Assembly (NCBI RefSeq): GCF_018324385.1
Contig: NZ_AP019536.1
Coordinates: 558,001 to 622,000 of the forward strand
Origin: Ferrigenium kumadai
GTDB taxonomy: Bacteria > Pseudomonadota > Gammaproteobacteria > Burkholderiales > Gallionellaceae
Direction of reading: 5' to 3'
Length of the DNA: 64,000 nt
Part shown: positions 42,185 through 53,359 of the stretch, in pieces
How positions within the stretch are numbered: position 1 is the first letter of the stretch
Layout of the letters: each line of letters starts with the position of its first letter
The notes under the pieces: generated by a model
Told to the model about the DNA's origin: nothing
Database searches by the model: none
The model's input: only the letters and a program-made list of their open reading frames with translations
Translations under genes and position numbers: made by a program

Positions 42185-42314
42185 TCGCCGCAACCTAGTC
42201 TTGCTGTGTTTCACAGCAGGTTGTGGCTTCGGCCGCCGCTGCGCGGCTTAACTTGCTTCGCAAGTTAGCCTACGCCGTAATCTGGTTTTGCTGTTTTACA
42301 GCAAAACCAGATTA
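42185..42314. repeat. Cluster of three hairpins reaching into the end of proB
   Basis: Hairpin 1: CAACC (42191-42195)/GGTTG (42219-42223) around TGCTGTG-TTT-CACAGCA (42202-42218). Hairpin 2: TAACTTG (42249-42255)/CAAGTTA (42261-42267) with GGC/GCC flanks. Hairpin 3: perfect 16-bp arms TAATCTGGTTTTGCTG (42278-42293) / complement (42299-42314), loop TTTTA. Hairpins 1 and 3 share TTGCTG...CAGCA cores and look like diverged copies. Hairpin 3 covers the proB stop and its last five codons. The rest of the 42016-42295 gap shows nothing coding. Confidence 0.75.
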
Positions 42315-43414
42315 TCTCTATGAATCAGTTCCTGGTCGCCGCCGTAGCCGAGCAGGGTTTCGATTTCCTGACTGGGGTGGCGCGCGATGCGGCGCGCTTC
42401 GTCGGCGCTGTAGTTGGTCAGGCCGCGGGCGATGTCGCTGCCGTCTTCACCGACGCAAGCCACCACTGCGCCGCGCTCGAATTCACCGAACACATCCACC
42501 ACGCCGATCGGCAGCAGGCTCTTACCGCCGGAGCGCAGCGCCTTGATGGCTCCCGCATCCAGCACCAGCTTGCCGGCGACCTGCAAGTGACCGGCCAGCC
42601 ATTGCTTGCGCGCCACCAGAGTCGGGGTGGTCGCGGTGAGCAGGGTGCCGATGGATTCGCCTTTCAGCAGGCGCAACAGCACGTCTCGCTCATGGCCGGA
42701 GGCGATGACGGTGTGCGCACCGCTGCGCGCCGCGCGCTTGGCGGCGAGGATCTTGGTGATCATGCCGCCGCGGCCGATGCTGCTGCCCGCGCCGCCTGCC
42801 ATCTGCTCCAGCGTCGCATCGCCCGCCTGAGCCTGCGATACCAGCGTGGCGCTCGGGTCCTTGCGCGGATCGGCGGTGTATAAGCCGCTCTGGTCGGTGA
42901 GGATGACGAGTGCATCGGCCTCGATCAGGTTGGTGACCAGCGCGCCCAGCGTGTCGTTGTCGCCGAACTTGATCTCGTCGGTGACCACCGTGTCGTTCTC
43001 GTTGATGATGGGGATGACGCGCAGCGAAAGCAGGGTGGTGAGGGTGGAACGCGCGTTCAGGTAGCGCTCGCGGTTCGCCAGGTCGGCATGCGTCAGCAGC
43101 ACCTGTGCGGCATGCAGGCTGTGCTGGCGGAAGCAGCTCTCGTAGGCCTGCACCAAGCCCATCTGGCCGACGGCAGCTGCGGCCTGCAATTCGTGTATCG
43201 AAGTGGGGCGGGTGTTCCAGCCGAGGCGCTGCATGCCTTCGGCGATCGCGCCGGAGGAGACCAGCACAACCTCATGGCCGCTGGCGTTCAGCGCGGCGAT
43301 CTGGCGCGCCCAGTTGCCAAGGGCGTCGAGGTCCAGTCCCGCGCCCTGGTTCGTCACCAGGCTGCTGCCAACCTTGACGACGATGCGCTTGCATTGGTCG
43401 AGTAGGGTTCCCAT
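42296..43414 (-). CDS. proB: Glutamate 5-kinase with PUA domain
   Basis: 372 aa. The amino-acid-kinase domain (about 1-255) begins [21 protein letters not shown] and contains [22 protein letters not shown] and [15 protein letters not shown]; a C-terminal PUA domain follows (about 275-370). It phosphorylates glutamate in the first step of proline synthesis. Its start is 7 bp after the obgE stop, so it belongs to the rplU-rpmA-obgE-proB strand. No proA is visible. The 3' end lies in a perfect hairpin. Confidence 0.97.
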   Translation of the reverse strand: MGTLLDQCKRIVVKVGSSLVTNQGAGLDLDALGNWARQIAALNASGHEVVLVSSGAIAEGMQRLGWNTRPTSIHELQAAAAVGQMGLVQAYESCFRQHSLHAAQVLLTHADLANRERYLNARSTLTTLLSLRVIPIINENDTVVTDEIKFGDNDTLGALVTNLIEADALVILTDQSGLYTADPRKDPSATLVSQAQAGDATLEQMAGGAGSSIGRGGMITKILAAKRAARSGAHTVIASGHERDVLLRLLKGESIGTLLTATTPTLVARKQWLAGHLQVAGKLVLDAGAIKALRSGGKSLLPIGVVDVFGEFERGAVVACVGEDGSDIARGLTNYSADEARRIARHPSQEIETLLGYGGDQELIHRDNLVLL

Positions 43415-43421
43415 AGGTCGT

Positions 43422-44531
<1,110 letters not shown>

Positions 44532-44553
44532 GATTCGTTCCGAACGGCGCTGC

Positions 44554-44811
44554 TTACGCGGCGACGATGGAAACTGTTCTACGCTTTTGCGCGCCCTTGA
44601 TGGCGAACACCACCTTACCGGTGATTTTAGCAAACAAGGTGTGATCCTTGCCCATGCCGACGTTTTCGCCGGGATGGAATTCGGTGCCGCGCTGACGCAC
44701 GATGATGCTGCCCGCGCTGATCAGTTCGCCGCCGTAGCTCTTCACGCCCAGTCGTTTTGAGTGTGAGTCGCGTCCGTTACTGGTACTGCCGCCGCCCTTT
44801 TTTGATGCCAT
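44554..44811 (-). CDS. rpmA: 50S ribosomal protein L27
   Basis: 85 aa. [20 protein letters not shown] is the L27 N-terminus that reaches towards the peptidyl transferase centre, slightly divergent from the common MAHKKAGGSTRNGRDS. The body has [21 protein letters not shown]. There is no N-terminal cleaved extension as found in Firmicutes. It follows rplU by 21 bp. Confidence 0.98.
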   Translation of the reverse strand: MASKKGGGSTSNGRDSHSKRLGVKSYGGELISAGSIIVRQRGTEFHPGENVGMGKDHTLFAKITGKVVFAIKGAQKRRTVSIVAA

Positions 44812-44832
44812 GTTATATGCTCCTTAACAGAA

Positions 44833-45144
44833 TTACGCGGAGATGCCGTCGATGCGGATCTCGGTGTAGTTTTGACGATGACCTTGCGACTTGCGGTAGT
44901 GCTTACGGCGACGCATCTTGAAGATGTGCACCTTGTCGCCACGGCCGTGCGAAACGATGGTTGCTTGCACGGACGCGCCGGTCAGCAACGGCTTGCCCAC
45001 GGACAGCTTGTCGCCGTCGGCTACCATCAACACCTTGTCCAGCACGATGGCGCTGCCTACGTCGCCGGGAATGGTTTCGATTTTCAGGGTTTCGCCGGAA
45101 GAAACGCGATATTGCTTACCACCGGTTTTAATGACTGCGTACAT
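44833..45144 (-). CDS. rplU: 50S ribosomal protein L21
   Basis: 103 aa. Start [23 protein letters not shown] and the basic segment [15 protein letters not shown] with YTEIRI at the end are typical of L21, which binds 23S rRNA domain near L20. It is the first gene of the rplU-rpmA(-obgE-proB) unit and has a near-consensus promoter 39 bp upstream. Confidence 0.98.
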   Translation of the reverse strand: MYAVIKTGGKQYRVSSGETLKIETIPGDVGSAIVLDKVLMVADGDKLSVGKPLLTGASVQATIVSHGRGDKVHIFKMRRRKHYRKSQGHRQNYTEIRIDGISA

Positions 45145-45182
45145 AACAACCTCGATTGCTTACGATTTTTGCGAAGGCGCGG

Positions 45183-45210
45183 ATTATACATAAATATCCG
45201 CGCCGGTCAA
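45183..45210 (-). promoter_or_regulatory. Sigma-70 promoter of rplU-rpmA
   Basis: Minus strand TTGACC (45210-45205), 16-bp spacer, TATAAT (45188-45183), then a CCGCGCC discriminator. Confidence 0.85.
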
Positions 45211-45219
45211 AATGCTTTT

Positions 45220-46476
45220 TTAGCGCTTCATGGAATCAAAGAATTCGGCGTTGTTCTTGGTCGCCTTGATCTTGTCCAGCAGGAATTCCATCGCCTCCAG
45301 CTCGTCCATGGGGTAGAGCAGCTTGCGAAGCAGCCAGATGCGCTGCAGGATGTCCTGCTTGATCAGCAGCTCTTCCTTGCGGGTGCCGGAACGGTTGACG
45401 TTGATCGCCGGATAGATGCGCTTCTCGGCCATGCAGCGATCCAGGTGGATCTCCATGTTGCCGGTGCCCTTGAATTCCTCATAGATCACGTCGTCCATGC
45501 GCGAGCCGGTGTCGACCAGTGCGGTGGCGATGATGGTCAGCGATCCGCCTTCCTCGATGTTGCGCGCCGCGCCGAAGAAGCGCTTGGGGCGCTGCAGGGC
45601 ATTGGCGTCCACGCCGCCGGTCAGCACCTTGCCGGAGGAAGGGACCACGGTGTTGTAGGCGCGCGCCAGGCGGGTGATGGAGTCGAGCAGGATGATGACG
45701 TCCTTCTTGTGCTCGACCAGGCGCTTGGCCTTTTCCAGCACCATCTCGGCAACCTGCACGTGGCGGCTGGCCGGTTCGTCAAAGGTGGATGCGACCACTT
45801 CGCCGCGAACGGTGCGGCTCATCTCGGTCACTTCCTCCGGGCGTTCGTCGATCAGCAACACGATCAACGTAGCATCGGGATTGTTCGAGGAGATCGAGTG
45901 CGCAATATGTTGCAGCATCACGGTCTTGCCCGACTTCGGCGAGGCCACCAGCAGTCCGCGCTGGCCCTTGCCGATCGGGGCGACGATGTCGATGATGCGG
46001 CCGGTGATGTTCTCTTCGGCCTTGATCTCGCGCTCCAGGCGCAGCGGCTCGGTCGGGAACAGCGGGGTCAGGTTCTCGAACAGGATCTTGTTCTTCGTAT
46101 TCTCGGGTGGCTCGCCGTTGACCTTGTCCACCTTCACCAGTGCGACATAGCGCTCGCCGTCCTTCGGGGTGCGGATCTCGCCCTCGACCGTATCGCCGGT
46201 GTGCAGGTTGAAGCGGCGGATCTGGCTGGGGCTGACGTAGATGTCATCCGGGCCGGCCAGGTACGAAGTGTCCGGTGAGCGCAGGAAGCCGAAGCCGTCC
46301 GGCAGAATCTCCAGCGTGCCGTCGCCGAAGATGCTTTCGCCTTTCTTGGCCTGGCTCTTCAACAGCGCGAACATCAAGTCCTGCTTGCGCATGCGGTTGG
46401 CGTTTTCGATCTGGTTGGCCGCGGCCATTTCCACAAGTTCGGTGACGTGTTTGGTTTTTATGTCGGATAAGTGCAT
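45220..46476 (-). CDS. rho: Transcription termination factor Rho
   Basis: 418 aa, standard size without an inserted domain. N-terminal RNA-binding (cold-shock-like) part with [22 protein letters not shown], the Walker A segment [12 protein letters not shown], Walker [17 protein letters not shown] and the Q/R loops. It is the hexameric helicase that ends untranslated transcripts. It follows trxA by 145 bp, a common order. Many gaps here lack T-run terminators, so Rho-dependent ends are likely frequent. Confidence 0.98.
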   Translation of the reverse strand: MHLSDIKTKHVTELVEMAAANQIENANRMRKQDLMFALLKSQAKKGESIFGDGTLEILPDGFGFLRSPDTSYLAGPDDIYVSPSQIRRFNLHTGDTVEGEIRTPKDGERYVALVKVDKVNGEPPENTKNKILFENLTPLFPTEPLRLEREIKAEENITGRIIDIVAPIGKGQRGLLVASPKSGKTVMLQHIAHSISSNNPDATLIVLLIDERPEEVTEMSRTVRGEVVASTFDEPASRHVQVAEMVLEKAKRLVEHKKDVIILLDSITRLARAYNTVVPSSGKVLTGGVDANALQRPKRFFGAARNIEEGGSLTIIATALVDTGSRMDDVIYEEFKGTGNMEIHLDRCMAEKRIYPAINVNRSGTRKEELLIKQDILQRIWLLRKLLYPMDELEAMEFLLDKIKATKNNAEFFDSMKR

Positions 46477-46621
46477 GGCTATGCAGGAATGGTGATTGAG
46501 AAGTACGAAGGGATTAGGATCTACCGGGTGGAAGAAACCACCCGCATGCCTGAAGCGTGTTCGTTTGTGTTGTTGTCAGGGGACGAAACAGGAAGGCGAT
46601 GCGGGTGCGACAGTAAACGCT

Positions 46622-46948
46622 TTAGATATGGCTGTCAATAAACGCGGTCAATTGGGATTTCGACAGGGCGCCGACCTTGGTCGCCTCGATGTTGCCGTTC
46701 TTGAACAGCATCAGGGTCGGGATGCCGCGGATGCCGTACTTCTGAGGAGTCTGTTGGTTCTCGTCCACGTTCAGCTTGGCAATGCTCAAACGGCCGGCGT
46801 ATTCCTTGGCGATTTCGTCCAGGATGGGGGCGATCATGCGGCAGGGACCGCACCATTCGGCCCAGTAGTCCACCAGCACGGGCAGCGGAGCCTGCAATAC
46901 TTCGGCGTCGAAAGTCGCGTCGGAAACGTAATGGATGTGTTCGCTCAT
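46622..46948 (-). CDS. trxA: Thioredoxin
   Basis: 108 aa with active site [13 protein letters not shown] (WCGPC) and the cis-Pro segment [14 protein letters not shown]. It is a general cytoplasmic disulfide reductant (ribonucleotide reductase, peroxiredoxins, methionine sulfoxide reductase). Divergent from the ferredoxin gene, with a 169-bp shared upstream region. Confidence 0.98.
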   Translation of the reverse strand: MSEHIHYVSDATFDAEVLQAPLPVLVDYWAEWCGPCRMIAPILDEIAKEYAGRLSIAKLNVDENQQTPQKYGIRGIPTLMLFKNGNIEATKVGALSKSQLTAFIDSHI

Positions 46949-47117
46949 TGTCTTGTTCTCGCTTGGTGATATTGTTGATTCGGAATGAAACGTGCGGTTG
47001 ATTCGTGACAGGTTGCCTAGCTCGTGGCGGCATCCTAACCAAAAACGGCAAGGCTGTGAAGTGAATTAATCCGCCCCTCTCTGTTAGAATAAATCGACCT
47101 TTTCTGGAGTGACTGCC

Positions 47118-47441
47118 ATGGCTTATATCGTTGCCGAAGCCTGTATCAAGTGTAAATACACCGATTGCGTGGACGTCTGCCCGGTGGATTGCTTCCGCGA
47201 GGGCCCCAATTTCCTGGTGATCGACCCGGACGAGTGCATCGATTGCACCCTGTGCGTGGCCGAATGCCCGGCGGAGGCCATCTATGCCGAGGACGACCTG
47301 CCGGAGGACCAGCGCCACTTCATCGCGCTGAACGCCGAACTGGCCAAGCTGTGGAAACCCATCGTCGAAAAGAAGGACGCCCCGGCCGATGCCGACGAAT
47401 GGCGCAACGTGAAGGACAAGCTGCGCCTGCTGGAACGTTGA
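47118..47441 (+). CDS. fdxA: 7Fe ferredoxin (FdxA type)
   Basis: 107 aa from the ATG at 47118; TGGAG (47105-47109) is 8 nt upstream and overlaps the alternative GTG, which is therefore not the start. Cys9, Cys17 and Cys50 would hold a [3Fe-4S] cluster and Cys21, Cys40, Cys43 and Cys46 a [4Fe-4S] cluster, as in Azotobacter ferredoxin I. It is a low-potential electron carrier. Its TGA overlaps the TTG start of the AddB-like gene (TTGA), which is unusual for an FdxA gene and links it to a DNA-repair operon. Confidence 0.95.
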   Translation: MAYIVAEACIKCKYTDCVDVCPVDCFREGPNFLVIDPDECIDCTLCVAECPAEAIYAEDDLPEDQRHFIALNAELAKLWKPIVEKKDAPADADEWRNVKDKLRLLER

Positions 47442-50047
47442 ACGCCGCACAACCCTATTTCGACCGGGTCGCCCGTCATATCCTGACGGCGCAAGCCGCC
47501 GCGCTGCCCGATCTGCGCGGCATCGTCATCCTCCTTCCCGGATTCCATACCGCCCAACCGCTGGCGCAGGCGCTGATGCGCGAGGCGCAAGTGCCCGCGC
47601 TGCTGTTGCCGCAGATGGTGACGCTCAACAACTGGGCGAGCAGCCTCACGGCGGACTTCGTGCCGGAAAGCCGACGCCTCGCCTTGCTGTACCAGGCTTT
47701 GCAGTCGCGCCGATGGTTCGGGCAGGCAGACCTGTGGAGCCTGGCGCAGGAACTGCTGGTCCTGTTCGACGAACTGACCCATTCGCTCAGCACCTTGCCT
47801 TCCGATGCGGACGCATTCGCCGCTGCGGTGCAGCAGGCATACAACGCGCGGCAGAACAGCACGCTGCAATTCGAGGCGCGGCTGGTGTTCGAGCTGTGGT
47901 ACGCGATGCAGGCCGGCGGCGAAGCGGATGCCGCGCGCGCTTACCAGCAACGCCTGGCGAAACTGGCGCAGCAGGCCGACAAGCCGCTGTATGTGCTGCG
48001 CACGTCCGACTGGACCGCACTGGAGCAGCGTTTCCTCGACCAATATGCGGAACGCGCCGAGGTGACAGTGTTCGATCTGCGGGAGATGGAAACCCGATGG
48101 AGCGGCCTGTTGCGCGACCAAACTATCCCCCTGAATACCCTGTCTACCCCGCCGTTCGGCGACAGGCTGCGCTTCTTTGCCGCCACCAGCCTGGAACAGG
48201 AAGCGCGTGCCGCCACGATGCAGGTGCGCCGCTGGCTTCAAGAGGGCAAGCGCGACATCGCCATCGTCGCGCAGGACCGCGTGGTGGCGCGGCGGATGCG
48301 AGCTCTATTGGAGCGTGCCGAGGTGCTGGTGGCGGATGAGACCGGCTGGACCTTCGCCACGCTGTCGGTGAGCGCCGTGCTGGACCGCTGGTTCACGGCG
48401 CTGCAAAGCGATTTCTACCACCACGACCTGCTCGACCTGCTCAAGTCTCCCTATATCTTTGCCGACATGGCGGCCGGTGAGCGCAAGTCGGCGGTGTATC
48501 AGCTGGAGCAACTGCTGCGCAAGCACGGAATAGTCTCCGGTCTGGAGAAGTTCATCGCCCTCGCCGAACACGAAACGGACCTGCATCGGCCGCTGGCACG
48601 CCTGCGCCAGGCTGCGATCCTGCTGGAGCAGGGCAAGAAGCAAGGTCTGGGAGAATGGCTGGCCGCGTTGATCGAGAGCCTGCGCGTGCTGGGCATCGAC
48701 ACCGGCTTGCAACAGGACGATGCAGGCCAGCAATTGCTGCGCGCGCTGGAGGGTTGGCAGCAGGAACTGGAGGGCGACGAAGGGCGTTACCGTTTCTCCG
48801 AGTGGCGGCGCTGGCTGGCGCAGCAACTGGACACGCAGACCTACCGTGACAGCAGCATCGACAGCACGGTGCGCTTCACCCATCTTGCGGCGACGCGCTG
48901 GCGCGCCTTTGATGCGGTGGTCCTGCTTGGCTGCGATGCCGACCACTTGCCCAGCGTGGCGGACGGAGGGCGCTGGTTCAACGACAGCGTGCGCAGCAGC
49001 CTGAACCTGCCCACACGCGGCATGCATGCCGCGCGTCAGTGCGACGACCTGCTGGCACTGCTCGCATTGAACGACTGCGTGCTGGTCACCTGGCAGAAGG
49101 ATAAAAATGGTGAAGAGGGCTTGCTCAGCCCTTATCTGGAGATGCTGCGCGACCTGCACACGCTGACTTACGGCGACGACCTGAGCGAGAGCGAATTGCA
49201 TGCGTACCTCGCGGCGGAAGATGCGCGCAAGGTTGAACTGCCGCAAGCCGTACAGCCCGCGCCGAGCGTGGCGTCTGAGGCTGTGCCGCAGGGCGTATCC
49301 ATCAGTGGCTACAACAGTATGGTGGCCTGTCCCTATCAATTCTATGCCCGGCACATCCTGCACCTGAATGAGCTGGACGAAGTGCAGGAAGGCATCGAGA
49401 AACGCGATTACGGCGAGCGCGTGCACGACGTCCTACAGCGTTTCCACGAACGCTATCCGCAAGTGTGCGGGCACAACGTCGAAGAGATGGAAGTCGCCTT
49501 GCGCCGGATAAGCGAAGAGGTGTTCGCCGACCTGCTGCGACAGGACTTCGCCGCGCGCGCCTGGCTGGCGCGCTGGTTCCAGTCGCTGCCTGCCTATCTG
49601 GAATGGCAGACGGAGAACGAAGCCGAAGGCTGGCGCTATGCCGAGGCGGAGAGCAAATTCGACTGGCAGCTAGAAGGCGTGCGCCTGCGCGGCCGCATCG
49701 ACCGGCTGGATGTCAGGGCAGAAGAAAAACTCGTGCTGGATTACAAGACACAGAGCGAGCAGGCGTTGCGCAACAAGCTGCGCGAACCGGGCGAGGACGT
49801 GCAGCTCGCCTGCTATGCCTACGCGCATGAAGCAGCGGATGCCGCCTTCGTCAGCATCGAGAACGGCAAGGTGAAACTGGTGGAACCCAAACAGGATGTG
49901 CCGTTGCTGGCGCAGCTCAATGCCGAGCGTCTGGAGCAGGTGATGGGGCGTATCCGCGGCGGGGCAGGCTTGCCGGCGAACGGCATCGATGCGGTATGTA
50001 CCCATTGCGAGATGCGTGGCGTGTGTCGCAAGGGAGAGTGGCAATGA
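47438..50047 (+). CDS. AddB-like Fe-S nuclease (PD-(D/E)XK), partner of the AddA-like helicase
   Basis: 869 aa from a TTG at 47438 that overlaps the ferredoxin stop; the frame further upstream lies inside fdxA. No Walker A motif is visible. The C-terminal nuclease has [12 protein letters not shown] (metal Asp), [12 protein letters not shown] (Asp-x-Lys) and [11 protein letters not shown]. Four Cys surround it in the AddB iron-sulfur pattern: one in [12 protein letters not shown] and three in [11 protein letters not shown] recognise it as the betaproteobacterial AddB-like (probable DNA repair protein) family. With the next gene it should process double-strand ends for recombination, in place of RecBCD. 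The ATGA at its end overlaps the AddA-like gene. Confidence 0.85.
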   Translation: MNAAQPYFDRVARHILTAQAAALPDLRGIVILLPGFHTAQPLAQALMREAQVPALLLPQMVTLNNWASSLTADFVPESRRLALLYQALQSRRWFGQADLWSLAQELLVLFDELTHSLSTLPSDADAFAAAVQQAYNARQNSTLQFEARLVFELWYAMQAGGEADAARAYQQRLAKLAQQADKPLYVLRTSDWTALEQRFLDQYAERAEVTVFDLREMETRWSGLLRDQTIPLNTLSTPPFGDRLRFFAATSLEQEARAATMQVRRWLQEGKRDIAIVAQDRVVARRMRALLERAEVLVADETGWTFATLSVSAVLDRWFTALQSDFYHHDLLDLLKSPYIFADMAAGERKSAVYQLEQLLRKHGIVSGLEKFIALAEHETDLHRPLARLRQAAILLEQGKKQGLGEWLAALIESLRVLGIDTGLQQDDAGQQLLRALEGWQQELEGDEGRYRFSEWRRWLAQQLDTQTYRDSSIDSTVRFTHLAATRWRAFDAVVLLGCDADHLPSVADGGRWFNDSVRSSLNLPTRGMHAARQCDDLLALLALNDCVLVTWQKDKNGEEGLLSPYLEMLRDLHTLTYGDDLSESELHAYLAAEDARKVELPQAVQPAPSVASEAVPQGVSISGYNSMVACPYQFYARHILHLNELDEVQEGIEKRDYGERVHDVLQRFHERYPQVCGHNVEEMEVALRRISEEVFADLLRQDFAARAWLARWFQSLPAYLEWQTENEAEGWRYAEAESKFDWQLEGVRLRGRIDRLDVRAEEKLVLDYKTQSEQALRNKLREPGEDVQLACYAYAHEAADAAFVSIENGKVKLVEPKQDVPLLAQLNAERLEQVMGRIRGGAGLPANGIDAVCTHCEMRGVCRKGEWQ

Positions 50048-53000
50048 CCAACCATATCGCCCTCGACCCCAGGCGCAGCATCGTCGTAGAGGCTTGCGCG
50101 GGCAGCGGAAAGACTTGGCTGCTGGTATCGCGCATAGTCCGCTTGCTGCTGGACGGTGCGCAGCCTTCGCAGATCCTTGCCATCACCTTCACGCGCAAGG
50201 CGGCGCAGGAGATGCAGGCGCGTTTGCAACTCTGGCTGCGCGACCTGGCGATGGGCGACGAAGATTTCGTACGCAAGTTCTTCGCCGAACGCGGCGTGGA
50301 AAACCTGAGCGATGCGCAACTGCAACGCGCCCGCAGCCTGTACAGCAGCGTGCTGCTCGCGCAGCCCGGCATCACCATCAGCACCTTCCACGGCTGGTTC
50401 ATGCAGGTCATGCAGCGCGCGCCGCTGAACGCCAACGTGATGCAGGGAATGTCATTGCTGGAGCGCGCAGGCAGCGAGCAGGAAGAGGCCTGGGAAGAGA
50501 TGCTGGAGCAGATGCGCAAGCAGCCTGAGGGGGCTGAAGCGCAGCACATGCAATGGCTGTTCGAAGATTGTGGCCTGTTCACCACGCGCAAGCTGCTATT
50601 CAACTTCCTCGGCAAGCGCGCGGAGTGGTGGGCTTACACCCAAGGACAGGATGATGCGCTGAGCTTCGCGCTGGACAACCTGCGCGCCGACCTCGCCGTG
50701 GACATGGAGTTCGATCCGGTCGCGGATTGGGGTATGTGCGGCAACACCGAGGAGTTGTTGTTCGCCTTCATACGGCAGCTGGTGGACAACGGTACTGATG
50801 CTCAGAAGAACAAAGCGAGTGAGATGGAACGCGCCTGGACCGACTCGGCGCCTGAATCACGATTTGGAAGGCTATGGCCGTTATTGTTCACTCAGAAAAA
50901 CGAGCCGAGAGTTGGCAAGCCGATTGCGCCTACCAAGAAGCAGAACGAGACAGATTTCCTTGCTACCCTGGCAACGTTGCAGGACAGCTTGCAGGAGGTT
51001 CGCTACACACTCGCCGAACAGCAAGCCTACCGCCTGAACGAAGCGGTGCTGCATTGCGGCGTCGCGTTCCTGGAGCGTTATCAGGCATTGAAGACGCAAA
51101 AGCAGCAGATGGATTTCTCCGACCTGGAATGGCAGCTGTGCCGGTTGCTGCAGCAGAGCGAACACGCCGAGACCATGCAGTACAAGCTCGACAGTCGATA
51201 CCGCCATGTACTGCTGGACGAGTTCCAGGACACCAATCCGCTGCAATGGCAAATATTGCGAGCATGGTTCGATGCGGCAGTGGCGGTGGACTCGCAGCCC
51301 ACCGTGTTCGTCGTCGGCGACCCCAAACAATCCATCTACCGTTTTCGCCGTGCAGATGCGCGGCTGTTCGGTGTGGCGCGCGAATATCTGCAAGAGCATT
51401 TTGCCGCCGAGATGCTAGGCAACAGCATGACGCGCCGAAACTCGCAGCCTGTCGTCGATGTGGTGAATGCCGTGTTCCGCTCGCAGCCGGACGGCTTCGA
51501 ATTCGTCGAGCACCAGACGCATCAGCGGGACTTGCCAGGTCACGTGGCGGTGTTGCCGCTGGCAATCGCCGAATCGAGCAAGGAAGAAGAGGCAGGGGAC
51601 GCGCCGCTAGCCTTGCGCGACCCGCTGACCACGCCGAGAGAGGAAATTGAGGAAGGTGCGCGCCACAGAGAGGCCGGGCAATTAGCCGAGCTGCTGAAAA
51701 CCATCGTCAGCGACTGGTCGGTCAGTGAGGGCGGCGAAGAGCGCCGCGCGACCTACGGCGACATCATGGTGCTGGTGCGCAGCCGCACTCACCTCGCAAT
51801 TTACGAAGAAGCCTTGCGCGCGAAGCACATCCCCTTCATCAGTTCGCGGCGCGGCGGCCTGCTCGATACGCTGGAAGCGGAGGACGTGCAGGCGCTATTG
51901 ATGTTCCTCATCACTCCCTTCGCCGATCTCTCTCTCGCACAGGTGCTGCGCGCACCGGTCTTCGCGTGCAGCGACGCGGACCTGATGCAGCTATCGGTAT
52001 ACAGGATACGGGATACAGTGGGGGCAGAGGGTTCTCCTGAATCCTGTATCCCGTATCCCGTATCCCCGTCATGGTGGTCACGCCTGCAGCATCTCGCCGA
52101 CCCGTCGCCCGCATTGCAACGTGCCGCCGAACTGCTGCAACGCTGGCTCGCGCTCGCCGACAAGCTTCCGGTACACGACCTGCTCGACCGCATCTATTTC
52201 GAGGGCGACGTGCTGGCGCGCTACACCGCCGTGCTGCCACCCGAGATGCGCGCCAAGGTCGTCGCCAACCTGCACGCCTTAATGGAGATCGCGCTCTCCG
52301 TGGATGCCGGGCGTTATCCCAGCCTGCCGCGCTTCCTGCAGGAACTGCGTGAATTGCGCGACAGCACGGACGACTCGCCGGACGAAGGCAAGCTGGGCAC
52401 GGCGGGCGATGCCGTGCGCATCTACACCGTTCACGAATCGAAAGGGCTGGAAGCCCCCATCGTCTGGCTGCTGGATACGAATGTCGAAAAGAAGAACAAG
52501 GAAGGCAACGACGTGCTGCTCGACTGGCCTACCCACGAGCCGCAGCCGCTGCACTTCTCCCTGTATGCCGATCAGGCCTCGCGCGGCAGGAAGCGCGTGC
52601 CGCTGTTCGAGCAGGATGCCGCCCAGCAGGCACGCGAGGAGATGAACCTGCTCTACGTCGCTATGACCCGCGCCCAACAGGCGTTGATCGTCAGCGGCAA
52701 CAAGGGAAGTAAAGAAAACAAATCGATGACATGGTACGACCGCATCGCGGCAGTGGTGAGCGAACAGCCGAATCCGTTGCACAAGGCAGTGTCCGTCTCG
52801 GAAACGAAGACACAGCGTGGTGAAAAGACAGTGGCGTTGCCGGCCGTCGTCTCCACCGGCAAACGCGCGGCCCGCAACACCGTGCAACAGCAGCGCGGCA
52901 TCTGGCTGCACGCATTGCTGCAGCACCTGACCGAGGGCGCGGCGGACGGGGGCGAACTCCGGCGACGCCTCGGCATTTCCGCCGCCGAGATGGAATCCCT

Positions 53001-53310
53001 CTGGCAACAGGCACAGCAGCTGCTTGCTGCGCCCCAGCTCTTACGCTTCTTCGATGCGCAACAACACCGCAGCGCCTGTAACGAGATGCCCTATATCAAC
53101 GCGCAGGGCGAGCTGAAACGGATCGACCGTCTGGTGGAATTCGATGACGAAGTGTGGGTGCTCGATTACAAGCTGGGTGATAGCGAAGACGCATCGCGTT
53201 ACCGCGCACAGATGCAGGAATACCGGGCGGCGATGCAATCGGTGTATTCGGGCAAGACGGTGCGCTGTGCGCTGGTGTTTGCGGATGGCGTGCTGAGCGA
53301 GGTAGTGTAA
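50044..53310 (+). CDS. AddA-like UvrD-family helicase/nuclease with an in-frame repeat insertion
   Basis: 1088 aa from the ATG at 50044. SF1 helicase motifs: I EACAGSGKTWLL, Ia ITFTRKAAQEMQ, II LLDEFQDTNPLQW, III VVGDPKQSIYRFRRAD, V IYTVHESKGLEAPIVWLL, VI LLYVAMTRAQQAL. The C-terminal nuclease has LKRIDRLVEF and VWVLDYKLGD. So both AddA activities (3'-5' translocation and end cutting) look intact. Residues about 653-675 (YRIRDTVGAEGSPESCIPYP and three more) are encoded by a palindromic repeat that also occurs in two intergenic gaps; homologues would not be expected to have it. The frame is kept. It overlaps the AddB-like gene by 4 nt. Confidence 0.88.
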   Translation: MTNHIALDPRRSIVVEACAGSGKTWLLVSRIVRLLLDGAQPSQILAITFTRKAAQEMQARLQLWLRDLAMGDEDFVRKFFAERGVENLSDAQLQRARSLYSSVLLAQPGITISTFHGWFMQVMQRAPLNANVMQGMSLLERAGSEQEEAWEEMLEQMRKQPEGAEAQHMQWLFEDCGLFTTRKLLFNFLGKRAEWWAYTQGQDDALSFALDNLRADLAVDMEFDPVADWGMCGNTEELLFAFIRQLVDNGTDAQKNKASEMERAWTDSAPESRFGRLWPLLFTQKNEPRVGKPIAPTKKQNETDFLATLATLQDSLQEVRYTLAEQQAYRLNEAVLHCGVAFLERYQALKTQKQQMDFSDLEWQLCRLLQQSEHAETMQYKLDSRYRHVLLDEFQDTNPLQWQILRAWFDAAVAVDSQPTVFVVGDPKQSIYRFRRADARLFGVAREYLQEHFAAEMLGNSMTRRNSQPVVDVVNAVFRSQPDGFEFVEHQTHQRDLPGHVAVLPLAIAESSKEEEAGDAPLALRDPLTTPREEIEEGARHREAGQLAELLKTIVSDWSVSEGGEERRATYGDIMVLVRSRTHLAIYEEALRAKHIPFISSRRGGLLDTLEAEDVQALLMFLITPFADLSLAQVLRAPVFACSDADLMQLSVYRIRDTVGAEGSPESCIPYPVSPSWWSRLQHLADPSPALQRAAELLQRWLALADKLPVHDLLDRIYFEGDVLARYTAVLPPEMRAKVVANLHALMEIALSVDAGRYPSLPRFLQELRELRDSTDDSPDEGKLGTAGDAVRIYTVHESKGLEAPIVWLLDTNVEKKNKEGNDVLLDWPTHEPQPLHFSLYADQASRGRKRVPLFEQDAAQQAREEMNLLYVAMTRAQQALIVSGNKGSKENKSMTWYDRIAAVVSEQPNPLHKAVSVSETKTQRGEKTVALPAVVSTGKRAARNTVQQQRGIWLHALLQHLTEGAADGGELRRRLGISAAEMESLWQQAQQLLAAPQLLRFFDAQQHRSACNEMPYINAQGELKRIDRLVEFDDEVWVLDYKLGDSEDASRYRAQMQEYRAAMQSVYSGKTVRCALVFADGVLSEVV
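52000..52065. repeat. GGATACGGGATACAG palindromic repeat, copy B, inside the AddA-like gene
   Basis: Left arm GGATACGGGATACAG (52004-52018) and its exact complement (52044-52058), with further CGTATCC (52059-52065); loop 25 nt. It matches copy A at 14629 and copy C at 60801. Read in the gene frame it gives about 23 codons with no stop. Confidence 0.85.
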
Positions 53311-53313
53311 TTC

Positions 53314-53335
53314 GCCGGATGCCAGAGCATCCGGC
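53314..53335. terminator. Hairpin after the AddA-like gene
   Basis: 9-bp stem GCCGGATGC (53314-53322) / GCATCCGGC (53327-53335), loop CAGA, 3 bp past the stop, before the convergent nitroreductase gene. No T-run; could equally be a repeat element. Confidence 0.5.
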
Positions 53336-53359
53336 ACGACAGCATAGTGCGGTTACCTT

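Noticed and set aside
47109-47117. GTG start for the ferredoxin gene
   Set aside because: The GTG overlaps the TGGAG ribosome-binding site of the ATG at 47118, and the MAYIV start fits the FdxA family.
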